From Bacteroidales bacterium UBA6397 (GTDB taxonomy: Bacteria; Bacteroidota; Bacteroidia; Bacteroidales; UBA932), in NCBI GenBank assembly GCA_002439875.1, contig DJQB01000002.1, positions 140,336 through 204,335 of the forward strand: 64,000 nucleotides of DNA. Reading direction: 5' to 3'. Positions 52,929-60,944 of this stretch are shown here, one piece after another (positions within the stretch are counted from its first letter, which is position 1; every line of letters begins with the position of its first letter). Made by a program: the position numbers and the translations under genes. Below the pieces are notes generated by a model. It was not told the DNA's origin. It saw only the letters and a list, made by a program, of their open reading frames with translations, and did no database searches.

Positions 52929-53723
52929 CTATTTGTTCTCGGCAGCCTCAACAGCCTTGAAATAGCGGTAGGAGTTGACCTTGAGCTCACCGGCTGCCGG
53001 CTCGTCAAGCACAACAACGCCGTTCTCGTGCAGCTGAAGGGCTGAGAGGGTGACATAGTGGCTCACAGGACCTTCGATGGCGTCCTTGACAGCCTTGGCC
53101 TTCTTGCCGCCGAAAGCGAGCACGAGAACCTCCTTGGCTCCGCACACTGTGGCGACGCCGACTGACATCGCCTGCTTCGGAACCTTGTTGACATCGTTGT
53201 CGAAGAAGCGGGAGTTGACCTCAAGGGTGTCCTGAGTAAGGGTCATGACTCTTGTCCTTGAGTTGAGGGAAGAGAACGGCTCGTTGAACGCGAGGTGGCC
53301 GTCCTCGCCGACTCCGCCGAGGAACAGATCGATTCCGCCGGCCTCGACGATGGCCTTCTCGTAATCCTCGCACTCTTTGGCAAGGTCAGGAGCGTTGCCG
53401 TTGAGGATGTGGATGTTCCCGGCAGGGACATCCACCTTGTCGAACAGGTTCTTGTGCATGAAACTATGGTAGCTCTCAGGATGGCTCTCAGGGAGGCCGA
53501 CATATTCATCCATGTTGAATGTGATGACATTCTTGAATGAGATTTCTCCGGCCTCGTACATCCTGACGAGTTCGGCATAGACATCCAGAGGGGTTGAACC
53601 GGTAGGCAGGCCGAGCACGAACGGCTTGTCTGTCTTCCCGGCTTTTGCCTTGATGGCGGCGGCGATGTGGCGGGCGGCCCAGATTGAGCCTTCCTTCTTT
53701 GTGTCTCTGATGATTACTTTCAT
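52929..53723 (-). CDS. nagB: Glucosamine-6-phosphate deaminase
   Basis: Converts glucosamine-6-phosphate to fructose-6-phosphate and ammonia; 264 residues, near the length of E. coli NagB and similar throughout. Active-site blocks are all canonical: LGLPTGSTPLDVY, the Asp of FNMDEYVGL, GGVGEDGHLAFNEP with the Asp, His and Glu of the catalytic triad, and SRFFDNDVNKVP. It follows the NagB-like/PIG-L fusion gene by 21 bases and is probably co-transcribed, so one operon makes a canonical deaminase and a degenerate homologue. Confidence 0.96.
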   Translation of the reverse strand: MKVIIRDTKKEGSIWAARHIAAAIKAKAGKTDKPFVLGLPTGSTPLDVYAELVRMYEAGEISFKNVITFNMDEYVGLPESHPESYHSFMHKNLFDKVDVPAGNIHILNGNAPDLAKECEDYEKAIVEAGGIDLFLGGVGEDGHLAFNEPFSSLNSRTRVMTLTQDTLEVNSRFFDNDVNKVPKQAMSVGVATVCGAKEVLVLAFGGKKAKAVKDAIEGPVSHYVTLSALQLHENGVVVLDEPAAGELKVNSYRYFKAVEAAENK

Positions 53724-53744
53724 GATGATATTCTTTATAATATG

Positions 53745-55679
53745 TTATTTCAATCTCAGGAAAACCTCTATGGCCTGATATTCCGCCATTCCAAGCTCGT
53801 CGTATAGTCTGGCGGTGTTCTGCGTGCGCTCCTCGGCCCTCTGCCAGAACTCCCTCGGGTCATCTCCCGGGAACGGGACGATGTCCTTCTGCGACAGGTG
53901 GCGGAAGATTGCGTGGCGCTTCTCGATAAGCTCGTCCGGGCTGAGCGGAACGGCCATGTCAACCCTCCAGAGCTCCCACTCCATCCATGCTCCCCTGTAG
54001 AGCCAGATTGTGGTGTCGTTCAGCCAGCCGTTGCCTTCCTCCTTGAGCTGTTCGATTGCCTCAAGGGCTGCCTCTGTGCAGACCCTGTGTGTTCCGTGAG
54101 GGTCGGCAAGGTCTCCGGCCATGTAGATCTGGTCAGGATGGATCTTCACGATCAATGCCTTGATGATGTCAAGGTCTTTCTGTGTGCGAGGAAGTTTGGT
54201 GACTCCTCCGGACTCGTAGAACGGCAGGTTGAGGAAGTGCACGTTGGTGTTGTCGTTGAGTCCGAAGCTTCTGTCAGCCGCACGTGCCTCGCTTCTGCGA
54301 ATAGCAGCCTTTATCGCCAGAAGTTCCTTAGGCTCAGGCTCGCCTGGCTTTTTGGAATCGATGATCTTCTTGACCTCGTCGAACTTGTCGGCGAATCCCA
54401 ACTGGTAGGCTGCGTCCATGTGCTGGAGCACGACATCATCGTGCACGGCAAGGTCTCCGGAGGTCTCGTAGGCCACGTGCACGTCATGCCCCTGATGCAC
54501 AAGGCGGATGAACGTGCCGCCCATGGAGATCACGTCATCGTCCGGGTGAGGGGAGAAGATCAGCACCTTCTTAGGGAACGGGGTGGATTTGACAGGCCTT
54601 GTGGAGTCGTCCGCGTTCGGCTTTCCGCCCGGCCATCCGGAGATGGTGTGCTGGAAGTCGTTGAACACTTCGATGTTGATCTTGTCGAACGGTCCGTGGA
54701 GTTCTATGAGTTCCCCGAGGAAGTTCTCGAGGTAGTCCTGCTGGGTGAGCTTGAGAATCGGCTTATGAACCCGTTGGCAAAGCCACACGACGGCCTTACG
54801 GATCAGTTTTGGAGTCCATTCGCAAGGACCTACCATCCAAGGGGCCACCGATCTGGTAAGAAGCGACGCTGACATCTCGTCTGTGTAGAAGGAGATGTTG
54901 TCGTGGCTCTGGAGCCATGACGCAGGGCATGAGGAGTCGATGTCTCCTTCGACGATTCTTTTGACGATCCCGGCCTTGTCCTCTCCCCATGCCATCAGGA
55001 TGATTCTACGCGCGCTCATCATGGTGCCGATGCCCATGGTTATCGCGGCCTTAGGGGTGACGGCGATGTCTCCGTTGAAGTTGTGTGCCTGTCTCTTCCT
55101 GGACTGGTAGGAGAGGGGGACGGTGCGTGTCTGGCTCTTCTCGGCAGATCCGGCCTCGTTGAAACCGACCTGTCCTCCTTCGCCGACGCCGATCACAAGC
55201 AGGTCAATCCCTCTGGCGATCTTCTCGAATTCGGCGCAATAGTCTGAAACCCGATCCTTAGGAACAGAACCGTCTGGAATATGTATGTTCTCCTTTTTGA
55301 CGTCAACCTGGTCCAGGAACTCGGCGTGCAGCCTGTGGTTGCGGCTCTGTTTGGAGTCTCTGTCGCAAGGGTAATATTCATCGATTGAGAACACCTCAAC
55401 ATTCGCGAAGGAGACTTTGCCTTCCTTGAATTGTCTTGTGAGGTTGTTGTAGAGGGACACTGGAGTCTTGCCGGTTGTAAGACCGAGTCTGAATGTACGC
55501 GGGAGCGCGGCTTTTCCGTGGTCTTTGATGGCTTTGACTATGATGTCGGCCACTCTGTCGCTGCCGATGGCCGCGTCGTCAAAAATCTCGGTGGTGATTT
55601 TCTCGTAGGAGTGGAGAATGCTCTTGGGCAGGTTCCCCTCAATCAGTCCACCATCCTTTGGTAAAGAAAAGTGTTTCAT
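53745..55679 (-). CDS. NagB-like domain fused to PIG-L/LmbE deacetylase
   Basis: 644 residues. Residues about 25-340 are a NagB-fold domain: LGLTTGKTPVSLY and FSIDEYYP keep the sugar-phosphate loop and Asp100 (the D72 equivalent). The key block reads GVGEGGQVGFNE instead of GVGEDGHLAFNE, so the catalytic Asp and His are replaced by Gly168 and Gln170 while Glu175 remains. Residues about 370-640 are a PIG-L/LmbE zinc deacetylase with LIFSPHPDDDVISMGG (H378, D380, D381) and DPHGTHRVCTEAALEAI. Fusions of this kind are known in Bacteroidota and usually labelled glucosamine-6-phosphate deaminase. The deacetylase half looks active; the NagB half is more likely a substrate-binding or regulatory domain. 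TATATTTG on the minus strand at 55832 to 55825 is a likely -7. Confidence 0.88.
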   Translation of the reverse strand: MKHFSLPKDGGLIEGNLPKSILHSYEKITTEIFDDAAIGSDRVADIIVKAIKDHGKAALPRTFRLGLTTGKTPVSLYNNLTRQFKEGKVSFANVEVFSIDEYYPCDRDSKQSRNHRLHAEFLDQVDVKKENIHIPDGSVPKDRVSDYCAEFEKIARGIDLLVIGVGEGGQVGFNEAGSAEKSQTRTVPLSYQSRKRQAHNFNGDIAVTPKAAITMGIGTMMSARRIILMAWGEDKAGIVKRIVEGDIDSSCPASWLQSHDNISFYTDEMSASLLTRSVAPWMVGPCEWTPKLIRKAVVWLCQRVHKPILKLTQQDYLENFLGELIELHGPFDKINIEVFNDFQHTISGWPGGKPNADDSTRPVKSTPFPKKVLIFSPHPDDDVISMGGTFIRLVHQGHDVHVAYETSGDLAVHDDVVLQHMDAAYQLGFADKFDEVKKIIDSKKPGEPEPKELLAIKAAIRRSEARAADRSFGLNDNTNVHFLNLPFYESGGVTKLPRTQKDLDIIKALIVKIHPDQIYMAGDLADPHGTHRVCTEAALEAIEQLKEEGNGWLNDTTIWLYRGAWMEWELWRVDMAVPLSPDELIEKRHAIFRHLSQKDIVPFPGDDPREFWQRAEERTQNTARLYDELGMAEYQAIEVFLRLK

Positions 55680-55913
55680 TTCTTTGAGCTTAAAATTTCG
55701 TTAAATGTGATATGTTTCGTCAGCCCGTTTCCGGGCCAAAGCTCTATGTTGTCTCCGCGTTCCGGCCGGTCGCGGTTCCCGTACCTTAAGTCACGACAAT
55801 ACGTGGCTGCCGGTATAAAACGTACAAATATAATCAGTTTTCCTATAACCGGATTGATTTTTCATCAAAAATGATCTGCGGAAAATCAGATCGTCAAGCT
55901 TTTTGTGGAATGT
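55680..55913. other. Intergenic region and probable long leader of the NagB-like/PIG-L gene
   Basis: A 321-base gap separates this gene from tRNA-Leu. With the -7 element at 55832 to 55825 (minus), the transcript would have a leader of about 140 bases containing GC-rich self-complementary segments (CCCGTTTCCGGG at about 55724, and CCGCGTTCCGGCCGGTCGCG at about 55755). I recognise no riboswitch class. The remainder holds the tRNA promoter. Confidence 0.4.
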
Positions 55914-55945
55914 TTTGGAATATCGGAGGAAAATCAATAACTTTG
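55914..55945 (+). promoter_or_regulatory. tRNA-Leu promoter
   Basis: TTTG at 55914-55917, 20 bases, TAACTTTG at 55938-55945. The start near 55951 lies about 50 bases upstream of the mature tRNA. Confidence 0.65.
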
Positions 55946-56000
55946 CAATCCTTATTGAAGAGGAAGCGCGATGCTTCACGAGAAAAGTCTACTTGAATAT

Positions 56001-56085
56001 GCCCGAATGGCGGAATTGGTAGACGCGTTGGACTCAAAATCCAATGTCCCTTAAAGACGTGCCGGTTCGAGCCCGGCTTTGGGCA
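56001..56085 (+). tRNA. tRNA-Leu (CAA anticodon)
   Basis: An 85-base class II tRNA. The acceptor stem pairs GCCCGAA with TTTGGGC (one G-U). The D arm contains the GGAATTGGTAGACGC pattern. The anticodon stem TTGGA/TCCAA encloses CTCAAAA, giving anticodon CAA (reads UUG). A long variable arm (about TGTCCCTTAAAGACG) is typical of leucine tRNAs, and the T arm has GGTTCGAGC. The discriminator is A, followed by CC. Confidence 0.96.
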
Positions 56086-56124
56086 CCGAAAGAGGGGCGG
56101 TAAACACTACCGCCCCTCTTTCGG
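56086..56124 (+). terminator. Terminator behind tRNA-Leu
   Basis: CCGAAAGAGGGGCGGTA and TACCGCCCCTCTTTCGG form a perfect 17-base-pair stem with a 5-base loop directly after the tRNA. Confidence 0.8.
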
Positions 56125-56338
56125 TGTCCAAACTCACCCCCAGTCACTGCATGACAGCCCCTGGATCACGTGGAAAGGATTCCCCGAAACCCTTTCGGTC
56201 GCTACATGCTTCGCTCGATCCCTTCATCCATTAATTATTCACCACTTTTTACTATATTTGTTGGTGGGATGGCTCCGGAAGGCGGGAATGCCGGTACGGG
56301 GCTGCCTTGATTAACCATATTTGATTTTGTAAATCACT

Positions 56339-57043
56339 ATGTACAAGAGAGTTTTGCTTAAGTTGAGCGGCGAGAGCCTGGGCGGTGCTGTCGGAAAGGG
56401 ACTTGATCCGGAGAGTCTGCGGAAATATTCAAAGGAGATCGCAAAGGCAGCGAAGGCGGGATTGCAGATCGCCATTGTCAACGGAGGAGGTAACATATTC
56501 AGAGGTCTTCAGGGACTCGACAAGGGGTTTGACCGCGTCGAGGGTGACAGAATGGGAATGCTCGCCACAGTGATAAACTCGCTGGCTCTCAGTCAGTTTA
56601 TTAAGGATGAAGGGGTGAATGCCGAGGTGTTCTCCGCCACTCCGATGGAGCCGCTTGTACGCTACTATAACCGTGACAACGCTGTCAAGGTTCTTGAGGA
56701 GGGAGGTGTGGCTCTTATCGCCGGAGGGACAGGCAGCCCGTTCTTCACGACTGATTCCGGCGCTGCGCTAAGGGCTCTTGAGATCAAGGCTGATGTCGTC
56801 CTGAAAGGGACCCGTGTCAATGGCGTCTACACGGCTGACCCGGAGAAGGATCCGACTGCCGTCAAGTACGAAGAGCTGACTTTCGACGAGGCAATGGCGA
56901 AGCATCTCAAGGTTCTCGACCAGACGGCTTACGCCCTTTGCAACGACGGGAATATGCCGATCATCGTCTTCGATGTGAACGGCGATGGCAACCTGCTGAA
57001 ACTGGTTGGCGGAGAGAAGGTCGGGACGCTCGTTCATAAGTAG
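56339..57043 (+). CDS. pyrH: UMP kinase
   Basis: Phosphorylates UMP to UDP; 234 residues, standard for the hexameric bacterial enzyme of the amino-acid kinase fold. Motifs: VLLKLSGESLGG at the N terminus, VNGGGNIFRG, DRMGMLATVINSLAL, IAGGTGSPFFTTDSGAALRA, and VLKGTRVNGVYTADPEKDP. TATATTTG at 56253-56260 is a plausible -7 element. frr follows after 61 bases, the common pyrH-frr order. Confidence 0.97.
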   Translation: MYKRVLLKLSGESLGGAVGKGLDPESLRKYSKEIAKAAKAGLQIAIVNGGGNIFRGLQGLDKGFDRVEGDRMGMLATVINSLALSQFIKDEGVNAEVFSATPMEPLVRYYNRDNAVKVLEEGGVALIAGGTGSPFFTTDSGAALRALEIKADVVLKGTRVNGVYTADPEKDPTAVKYEELTFDEAMAKHLKVLDQTAYALCNDGNMPIIVFDVNGDGNLLKLVGGEKVGTLVHK

Positions 57044-57104
57044 GCGACTGTCCGGAAGCGGCGTGCGCATCCTTGAAAATATTGACAAATTAACACTATA
57101 CACT

Positions 57105-57674
57105 ATGCTTACAGACAAAGCGAAAGAAATCATCAGCGGAGTGAAGACCAAAATGGAAGACTCTGTGCTGTTCCTTGAGGAAGACCTCAAGACCTACCGT
57201 GTCGGAAAAGCCAATCCGTCCATCCTCAATAATGTGACTGTGGATTACTACGGAACTCCGACTCCTGTTCCTCAGGTGGCTTCGGTCACCGTTCCTGATG
57301 CCAGAACCATCGCCATCCAGCCTTGGGAGAAGAGCATGATCCCTGTGATCGAGAAGGCGATCATCAACGCCAACCTCGGTTTCACTCCTTCCAACAATGG
57401 AGAAGTAATCCGCTGCCCAGTTCCGCCTCTTACCGAGGAAAGGCGCAAGGAACTCATCAAGAAGGCCAAAGCCACAGGTGAGAACATCAAGGTCGCTGTA
57501 CGCAATGCCCGCCGCGACGGAGTGGACGCACTGAAGAAGGCCGAGAAGGCCGGCGACTTCTCAGAGGACGTGCGCAAAGAGGGTGAGGACGAGATTCAGA
57601 AAGTCACTGACGCCAAAGTCAAGGCCATCGACGAGCTCGTCTCTGCTAAGGAAAAGGAAATTTTGACCGTTTAA
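57105..57674 (+). CDS. frr: Ribosome-recycling factor
   Basis: Splits post-termination ribosomes together with EF-G; 189 residues from the ATG at 57105. The frame is open upstream into pyrH, but MLTDKAKEII is the natural N terminus. Family blocks are LKTYRVGKANPSILNNVTVDYYG, QPWEKSMIPVIEKAI, PPLTEERRKELIKKAK and VRNARRDGVDALKK. It is the last gene before the attenuator-controlled aromatic operon; there is no clear terminator in the 60 bases after it. Confidence 0.97.
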   Translation: MLTDKAKEIISGVKTKMEDSVLFLEEDLKTYRVGKANPSILNNVTVDYYGTPTPVPQVASVTVPDARTIAIQPWEKSMIPVIEKAIINANLGFTPSNNGEVIRCPVPPLTEERRKELIKKAKATGENIKVAVRNARRDGVDALKKAEKAGDFSEDVRKEGEDEIQKVTDAKVKAIDELVSAKEKEILTV

Positions 57675-57735
57675 TGACTGCCTTGTAGTGGCGCGGATGA
57701 CTATTCTTCCACCACTCTGGCATATTCATTAAATT

Positions 57736-57770
57736 TTTGAGAACATTTTTCTCTGATTTTACTATCTTTG
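57736..57770 (+). promoter_or_regulatory. Promoter of the aromatic amino-acid operon
   Basis: TTTG at 57736-57739, 23 bases, TATCTTTG at 57763-57770. A start about five bases later would put the first nucleotide only a few bases ahead of the leader-peptide ATG at 57778, giving a nearly leaderless mRNA. Confidence 0.6.
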
Positions 57771-57777
57771 CGTCGTT

Positions 57778-57837
57778 ATGATGATGAGTACACGATTTTA
57801 CTCTTTCGGTTTTTATTTCTTTTACCGCGGCAGGTAG
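57778..57837 (+). CDS. Phe/Tyr-rich leader peptide of the aromatic operon
   Basis: A 19-codon ORF, MMMSTRFYSFGFYFFYRGR, with five Phe and three Tyr codons concentrated in codons 7-16 and a TAG stop at 57835-57837. Three consecutive ATG codons leave the exact start open. It sits between a consensus promoter and an intrinsic terminator upstream of the prephenate dehydratase gene, the classic layout of a transcription-attenuation leader. The regulated amino acids (Phe and Tyr) are the products of the operon. Too short to show family similarity; support is composition, position and the fold that follows. Confidence 0.8.
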   Translation: MMMSTRFYSFGFYFFYRGR

Positions 57838-57923
57838 AGGACCGGACGAGCGTGTACATGAATATTCAGAGCAAAAGATAATGAATATACGGCTGTCCGG
57901 TACTTTCCCGGGCAGCTTTTTTT
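57788..57923 (+). promoter_or_regulatory. Phe/Tyr transcription attenuator
   Basis: Mutually exclusive pairings are visible. Terminator: GCTGTCCGG (57892-57900) with CCGGGCAGC (57908-57916), 9 base pairs with one G-U and a 7-base loop, followed by T7 (57917-57923). Antiterminator: ACCGGAC (57841-57847) with GTCCGGT (57895-57901), 7 base pairs that consume the terminator's left arm. A third pairing, GTACACG (57788-57794) with CGTGTAC (57851-57857), can form when the leader is not translated. A ribosome stalled on the Phe/Tyr codons leaves 57841-57847 free (read-through). A ribosome that reaches the stop codon covers it (termination). Confidence 0.8.
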
Positions 57924-57989
57924 ATTGGGTTGATTTCTTCGCCGCAGCGGTGAAAGCAAGCCCCTCCCATAAGGGGAGAATGATGTGAA

Positions 57990-58832
57990 ATGATGACGAA
58001 TATGACAAAAGTCGCTATACAAGGCTACCGGGGCTGTTTCCACGAGCAGGCATCGAGGGCATTCTATTCCGCGAGAGGGGAGGAGATTTCCATCGTGGAA
58101 TGCCCGACCTTCGAGGGATTGTTCAAGGCCGTGGCCTCAGGTGAGGCCCAAGCCGCCGTGATGGCCATAGAGAACACGATCTCGGGTGGCCTCATCCCCA
58201 ATTTTGAACTTTTGAGGTCGAATCCATACAAGATCAAAGGTGAGGTGTACATCCCCATACATCAGAACCTTATGGCGTTGCCGGGGCAGGACATCCACGA
58301 CATCAAGGAGGTGCGGACGCACTACATGGCCATCAACCAGACACGTCAGTTTTTCGAACGTAACTGCTCGTGGATCACGATGGTGGAGTCAGAGGACACG
58401 GCCAAAAGCGCTATCGATATCGCGACTGAAGGGCTTAAGGGAGTCGGGGCGGTTGCCTCTGAGCTGGCCGCCATCCAGAACGGGCTGGAAATTCTTGCCC
58501 GCAGCATTGAGACTTACAAACAGAATTTCACCCGTTTCCTGATTTTGGACGATGCCATCACGGTTCCCCACCGCGAAATCAACAAGGCATCGTTGTGCTT
58601 CACCCTGCCGCACAAGCCTGGCTCTCTGGCTCAGGTACTTACAATTCTCTCGTTCTACGAGATGAACCTTACCAGAATCCAATCCCTGCCAATTCCTGGT
58701 CAAGAGTGGCAGTATTTCTTCTATGCGGACATCAAGTTCGCGACCTATGGCCGCTACCGTCAGGCCTTGAGGGCGGTCAGACCCCTTATGGAGGGACTTA
58801 ACATTTTAGGCGAATATAAATCTTCGATGTAA
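57990..58832 (+). CDS. pheA: Prephenate dehydratase
   Basis: Converts prephenate to phenylpyruvate; 280 residues, monofunctional (no chorismate mutase domain). The catalytic domain starts KVAIQGYRGCFHEQASRAF, followed by CPTFEGLFKAVASGEAQAAVMAIENTISG, GVGAVASELAA and the TRF motif in NFTRFLILDD. The C-terminal ACT domain has HKPGSLAQVL and RIQSLP, which correspond to the GALV and ESRP regions that bind Phe for feedback inhibition. In-frame ATGs at 57990, 57993 and 58002 are all possible starts. First structural gene after the attenuator; the next gene starts 2 bases later. Confidence 0.95.
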   Translation: MMTNMTKVAIQGYRGCFHEQASRAFYSARGEEISIVECPTFEGLFKAVASGEAQAAVMAIENTISGGLIPNFELLRSNPYKIKGEVYIPIHQNLMALPGQDIHDIKEVRTHYMAINQTRQFFERNCSWITMVESEDTAKSAIDIATEGLKGVGAVASELAAIQNGLEILARSIETYKQNFTRFLILDDAITVPHREINKASLCFTLPHKPGSLAQVLTILSFYEMNLTRIQSLPIPGQEWQYFFYADIKFATYGRYRQALRAVRPLMEGLNILGEYKSSM

Positions 58833-58834
58833 TC

Positions 58835-60037
58835 ATGATCATTGAACCTGCAAAAAGAACATTGTCTGTAAAGGAGTATTACTTCTCCCGCAAACAGAAG
58901 GAGTTAGACGCACTGAATGCTGAGCGCGCGGCGCATGGTGAAGACAAAATCATCAGTTTGGGAATAGGTGCTCCGGACGGGATGCCCCCTAAGGATGCGA
59001 TTGATGCCTTGGTCGAGGCGGCCCCGAAGCCGGGGAATCACGTGTACCAGAGTTACAAAGGGCTTCCTGAGCTGCGTCAGGCGTTCGCTGACTGGTACTC
59101 ACGCTATTACGGTGTGACTCTGAATCCTGACGGTGGCATCCAGCCGCTTGTCGGATCAAAGGAAGGAATATTCTTGATTTCAATGACGTTCGTAAATCCG
59201 GGCGACAAGGTGTTGATCCCAGACCCTGGCTATCCGACCTACACTTCGTCTTCAAGGTTGGCGGGAGCTGAGATTGTCACTTACGATCTGAAAGAGGAAA
59301 ATCATTGGTGGCCGGATTTCGATGCTTTGGAGAAGATGGATCTGGGGGGAGTGAAGGTGATGTGGACGAATTATCCGAACATGCCGACCGGAGCGAAGGC
59401 CACACCAGAGCTTTATCAAAGGTTGGTGGATTTTGGATTGAAGCATAAGATCTTGATTGTGAATGACAATCCGTATTCATTCATCCTTTGTGGAAAGCCG
59501 ATTTCCATTCTGGCCGCAAAGGGGGCCGGGAAGTGCTGTCTTGAACTGAACTCGCTGAGCAAGTCGCACAACATGAGCGGTTGGCGAATCGGAATGGTCG
59601 GTGGAGATCCGGAGATGATCACCGAGATTTTGAAGGTCAAGAGCCAGATGGACTCCGGAATGTTCAAGCCGTTGCAGCTTGCGGGAATCGCGGCTCTGAA
59701 CCAGAGCCCGGAGTGGTTCGAGGAGTTAAACTCTGAATATGTCCGCAGACGTGTTGCGGCAGGTCGGATCTTTGACACTCTCGGAGTGACTTATGACCAC
59801 GACACTGCTGGGTTGTTCCTTTGGGGGCGGGTGCCGTCCAAGTACGCGGAAAACGGGATGACAGCCGGTGAGGTGATTTCGGAACGCGTTCTGCATCAAG
59901 CAGGAGTGTTCATCACTCCGGGCTTCATCTTCGGAAAGAACGGTGACAATTACATCCGCGTTTCACTTTGCGCCAAGCCGGAAGTACTTGATCGAGCTAA
60001 CAAAAAAATAGAAGAAGTCATTGACAAGATCATTTAG
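58835..60037 (+). CDS. Class I/II aminotransferase (aromatic pathway)
   Basis: PLP-dependent aminotransferase of 400 residues. It shows LGIGAPDGMPP, YQSYKGLPELRQAFADWY, the PLP phosphate and ring contacts in DPGYPTY and WTNYPNMPTG, VNDNPYS, and the Schiff-base lysine in LNSLSKSHNMSGWRIGMVGG, with the C-terminal Arg in NYIRVSLCA. Such enzymes are annotated as LL-diaminopimelate or aspartate/aromatic aminotransferases. Its place between prephenate dehydratase and prephenate dehydrogenase makes transamination of phenylpyruvate and 4-hydroxyphenylpyruvate the most likely role. The gene is 2 bases after pheA. Confidence 0.9.
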   Translation: MIIEPAKRTLSVKEYYFSRKQKELDALNAERAAHGEDKIISLGIGAPDGMPPKDAIDALVEAAPKPGNHVYQSYKGLPELRQAFADWYSRYYGVTLNPDGGIQPLVGSKEGIFLISMTFVNPGDKVLIPDPGYPTYTSSSRLAGAEIVTYDLKEENHWWPDFDALEKMDLGGVKVMWTNYPNMPTGAKATPELYQRLVDFGLKHKILIVNDNPYSFILCGKPISILAAKGAGKCCLELNSLSKSHNMSGWRIGMVGGDPEMITEILKVKSQMDSGMFKPLQLAGIAALNQSPEWFEELNSEYVRRRVAAGRIFDTLGVTYDHDTAGLFLWGRVPSKYAENGMTAGEVISERVLHQAGVFITPGFIFGKNGDNYIRVSLCAKPEVLDRANKKIEEVIDKII

Positions 60038-60063
60038 ACGGTTGCTGAGCTTGCCGAAGCATC
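60038..60063. repeat. Dispersed repeat family B, copy between aminotransferase and tyrA
   Basis: GACGGTTGCTGAGC followed by TTGCCGAAGCATC, a palindrome variant, with a nearby AAAGCGAC (60064-60071). It fills most of the 50-base gap between the two genes. Confidence 0.55.
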
Positions 60064-60087
60064 AAAGCGACAAATTGTTATAAAAGT

Positions 60088-60942
60088 ATGATAGTAGGAG
60101 TAATAGGCCTGGGTCTGATTGGCGGATCGATGGCCATCGACCTGAAACGCAGAGGCTTTGCCAAGACGGTTCTCGGAGTCGAGGCCGATCCCGTGAACGC
60201 TGCCGCTGCCGAAAAGATGGAGCTTGTGGACGAGATTGTTCCTTTCGAGGAGTGTGTCCGCAGAAGTGACATCACGGTGATTGCCATCCCGGTCGGTGCG
60301 GCGGTGAAGATGCTGCCACAGGTACTTGACATATTCAAAGAAGAAGGGAACGTGAAGAAAATCGTGATTGACACTTGCTCCACGAAGAGCAACATCGTCC
60401 GCGCTGCTCATTACCATCCGCTCCGTGGCCGTTACGTGGCGACACACCCGATGGCTGGTACTGAATATTCGGGGCCTTGGGCGGCCATGCCGAACCTCTT
60501 CGACGGGCGCGCCTGCATTTTCGCGAACACTGAGGACTCCGATCCACAGGCGGTGAAGGTGATTGATGAACTGTACGACGCGTTGAATATGCGGCCGATT
60601 TTCATGAACGCTGACAGCCATGACGTGCACACGGCCTTCGTCTCGCACATCTCGCATGTCACCTCCTTCGCTCTGGCTCTGACTGTCCTTGAGAAGGAAA
60701 AGGACGAGAAACACATTTTCGACTTGGCATCTGGTGGATTCTCCTCGACAGTCCGTCTGGCGAAGAGCTCCGCCGAGATGTGGACTCCGATTCTGGAACA
60801 GAACAGGGACAATGTGCTGCATGTCATTGACACTTATTTGGAGAAGATGAGGCTTTTCCGCGACGCGATCGCTGACTTTGACGGTGATCGGATCACCGAA
60901 CTCATCCACGAAGCAAACAGAATTAAAAAGATTTTGAGATAG
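60088..60942 (+). CDS. tyrA: Prephenate dehydrogenase
   Basis: NAD(P)-dependent conversion of prephenate to 4-hydroxyphenylpyruvate; 284 residues. The dinucleotide motif is VGVIGLGLIGGSMAIDLKRRG. The substrate-site blocks TCSTKSNIV, THPMAGTEYSGP, DSHDVHTAFVSHISH and LASGGFSSTVRLAKSSAEMW are typical of TyrA. There is no fused chorismate mutase or ACT domain; the mutase is on the next protein. It is separated by 2 bases from the DAHP synthase gene. Confidence 0.96.
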   Translation: MIVGVIGLGLIGGSMAIDLKRRGFAKTVLGVEADPVNAAAAEKMELVDEIVPFEECVRRSDITVIAIPVGAAVKMLPQVLDIFKEEGNVKKIVIDTCSTKSNIVRAAHYHPLRGRYVATHPMAGTEYSGPWAAMPNLFDGRACIFANTEDSDPQAVKVIDELYDALNMRPIFMNADSHDVHTAFVSHISHVTSFALALTVLEKEKDEKHIFDLASGGFSSTVRLAKSSAEMWTPILEQNRDNVLHVIDTYLEKMRLFRDAIADFDGDRITELIHEANRIKKILR

Positions 60943-60944
60943 TT

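Noticed and set aside
56150..56230. Further copy of element A behind the tRNA terminator (GGTCGCTACATGCTTCGCTCG)
   Set aside because: Only partial similarity to the core and no matched arms; too weak to list as a copy.
60034..60909. 291-codon open frame on the minus strand opposite tyrA
   Set aside because: Antisense shadow; composition (many His, Val, Arg) is that of a complementary frame.
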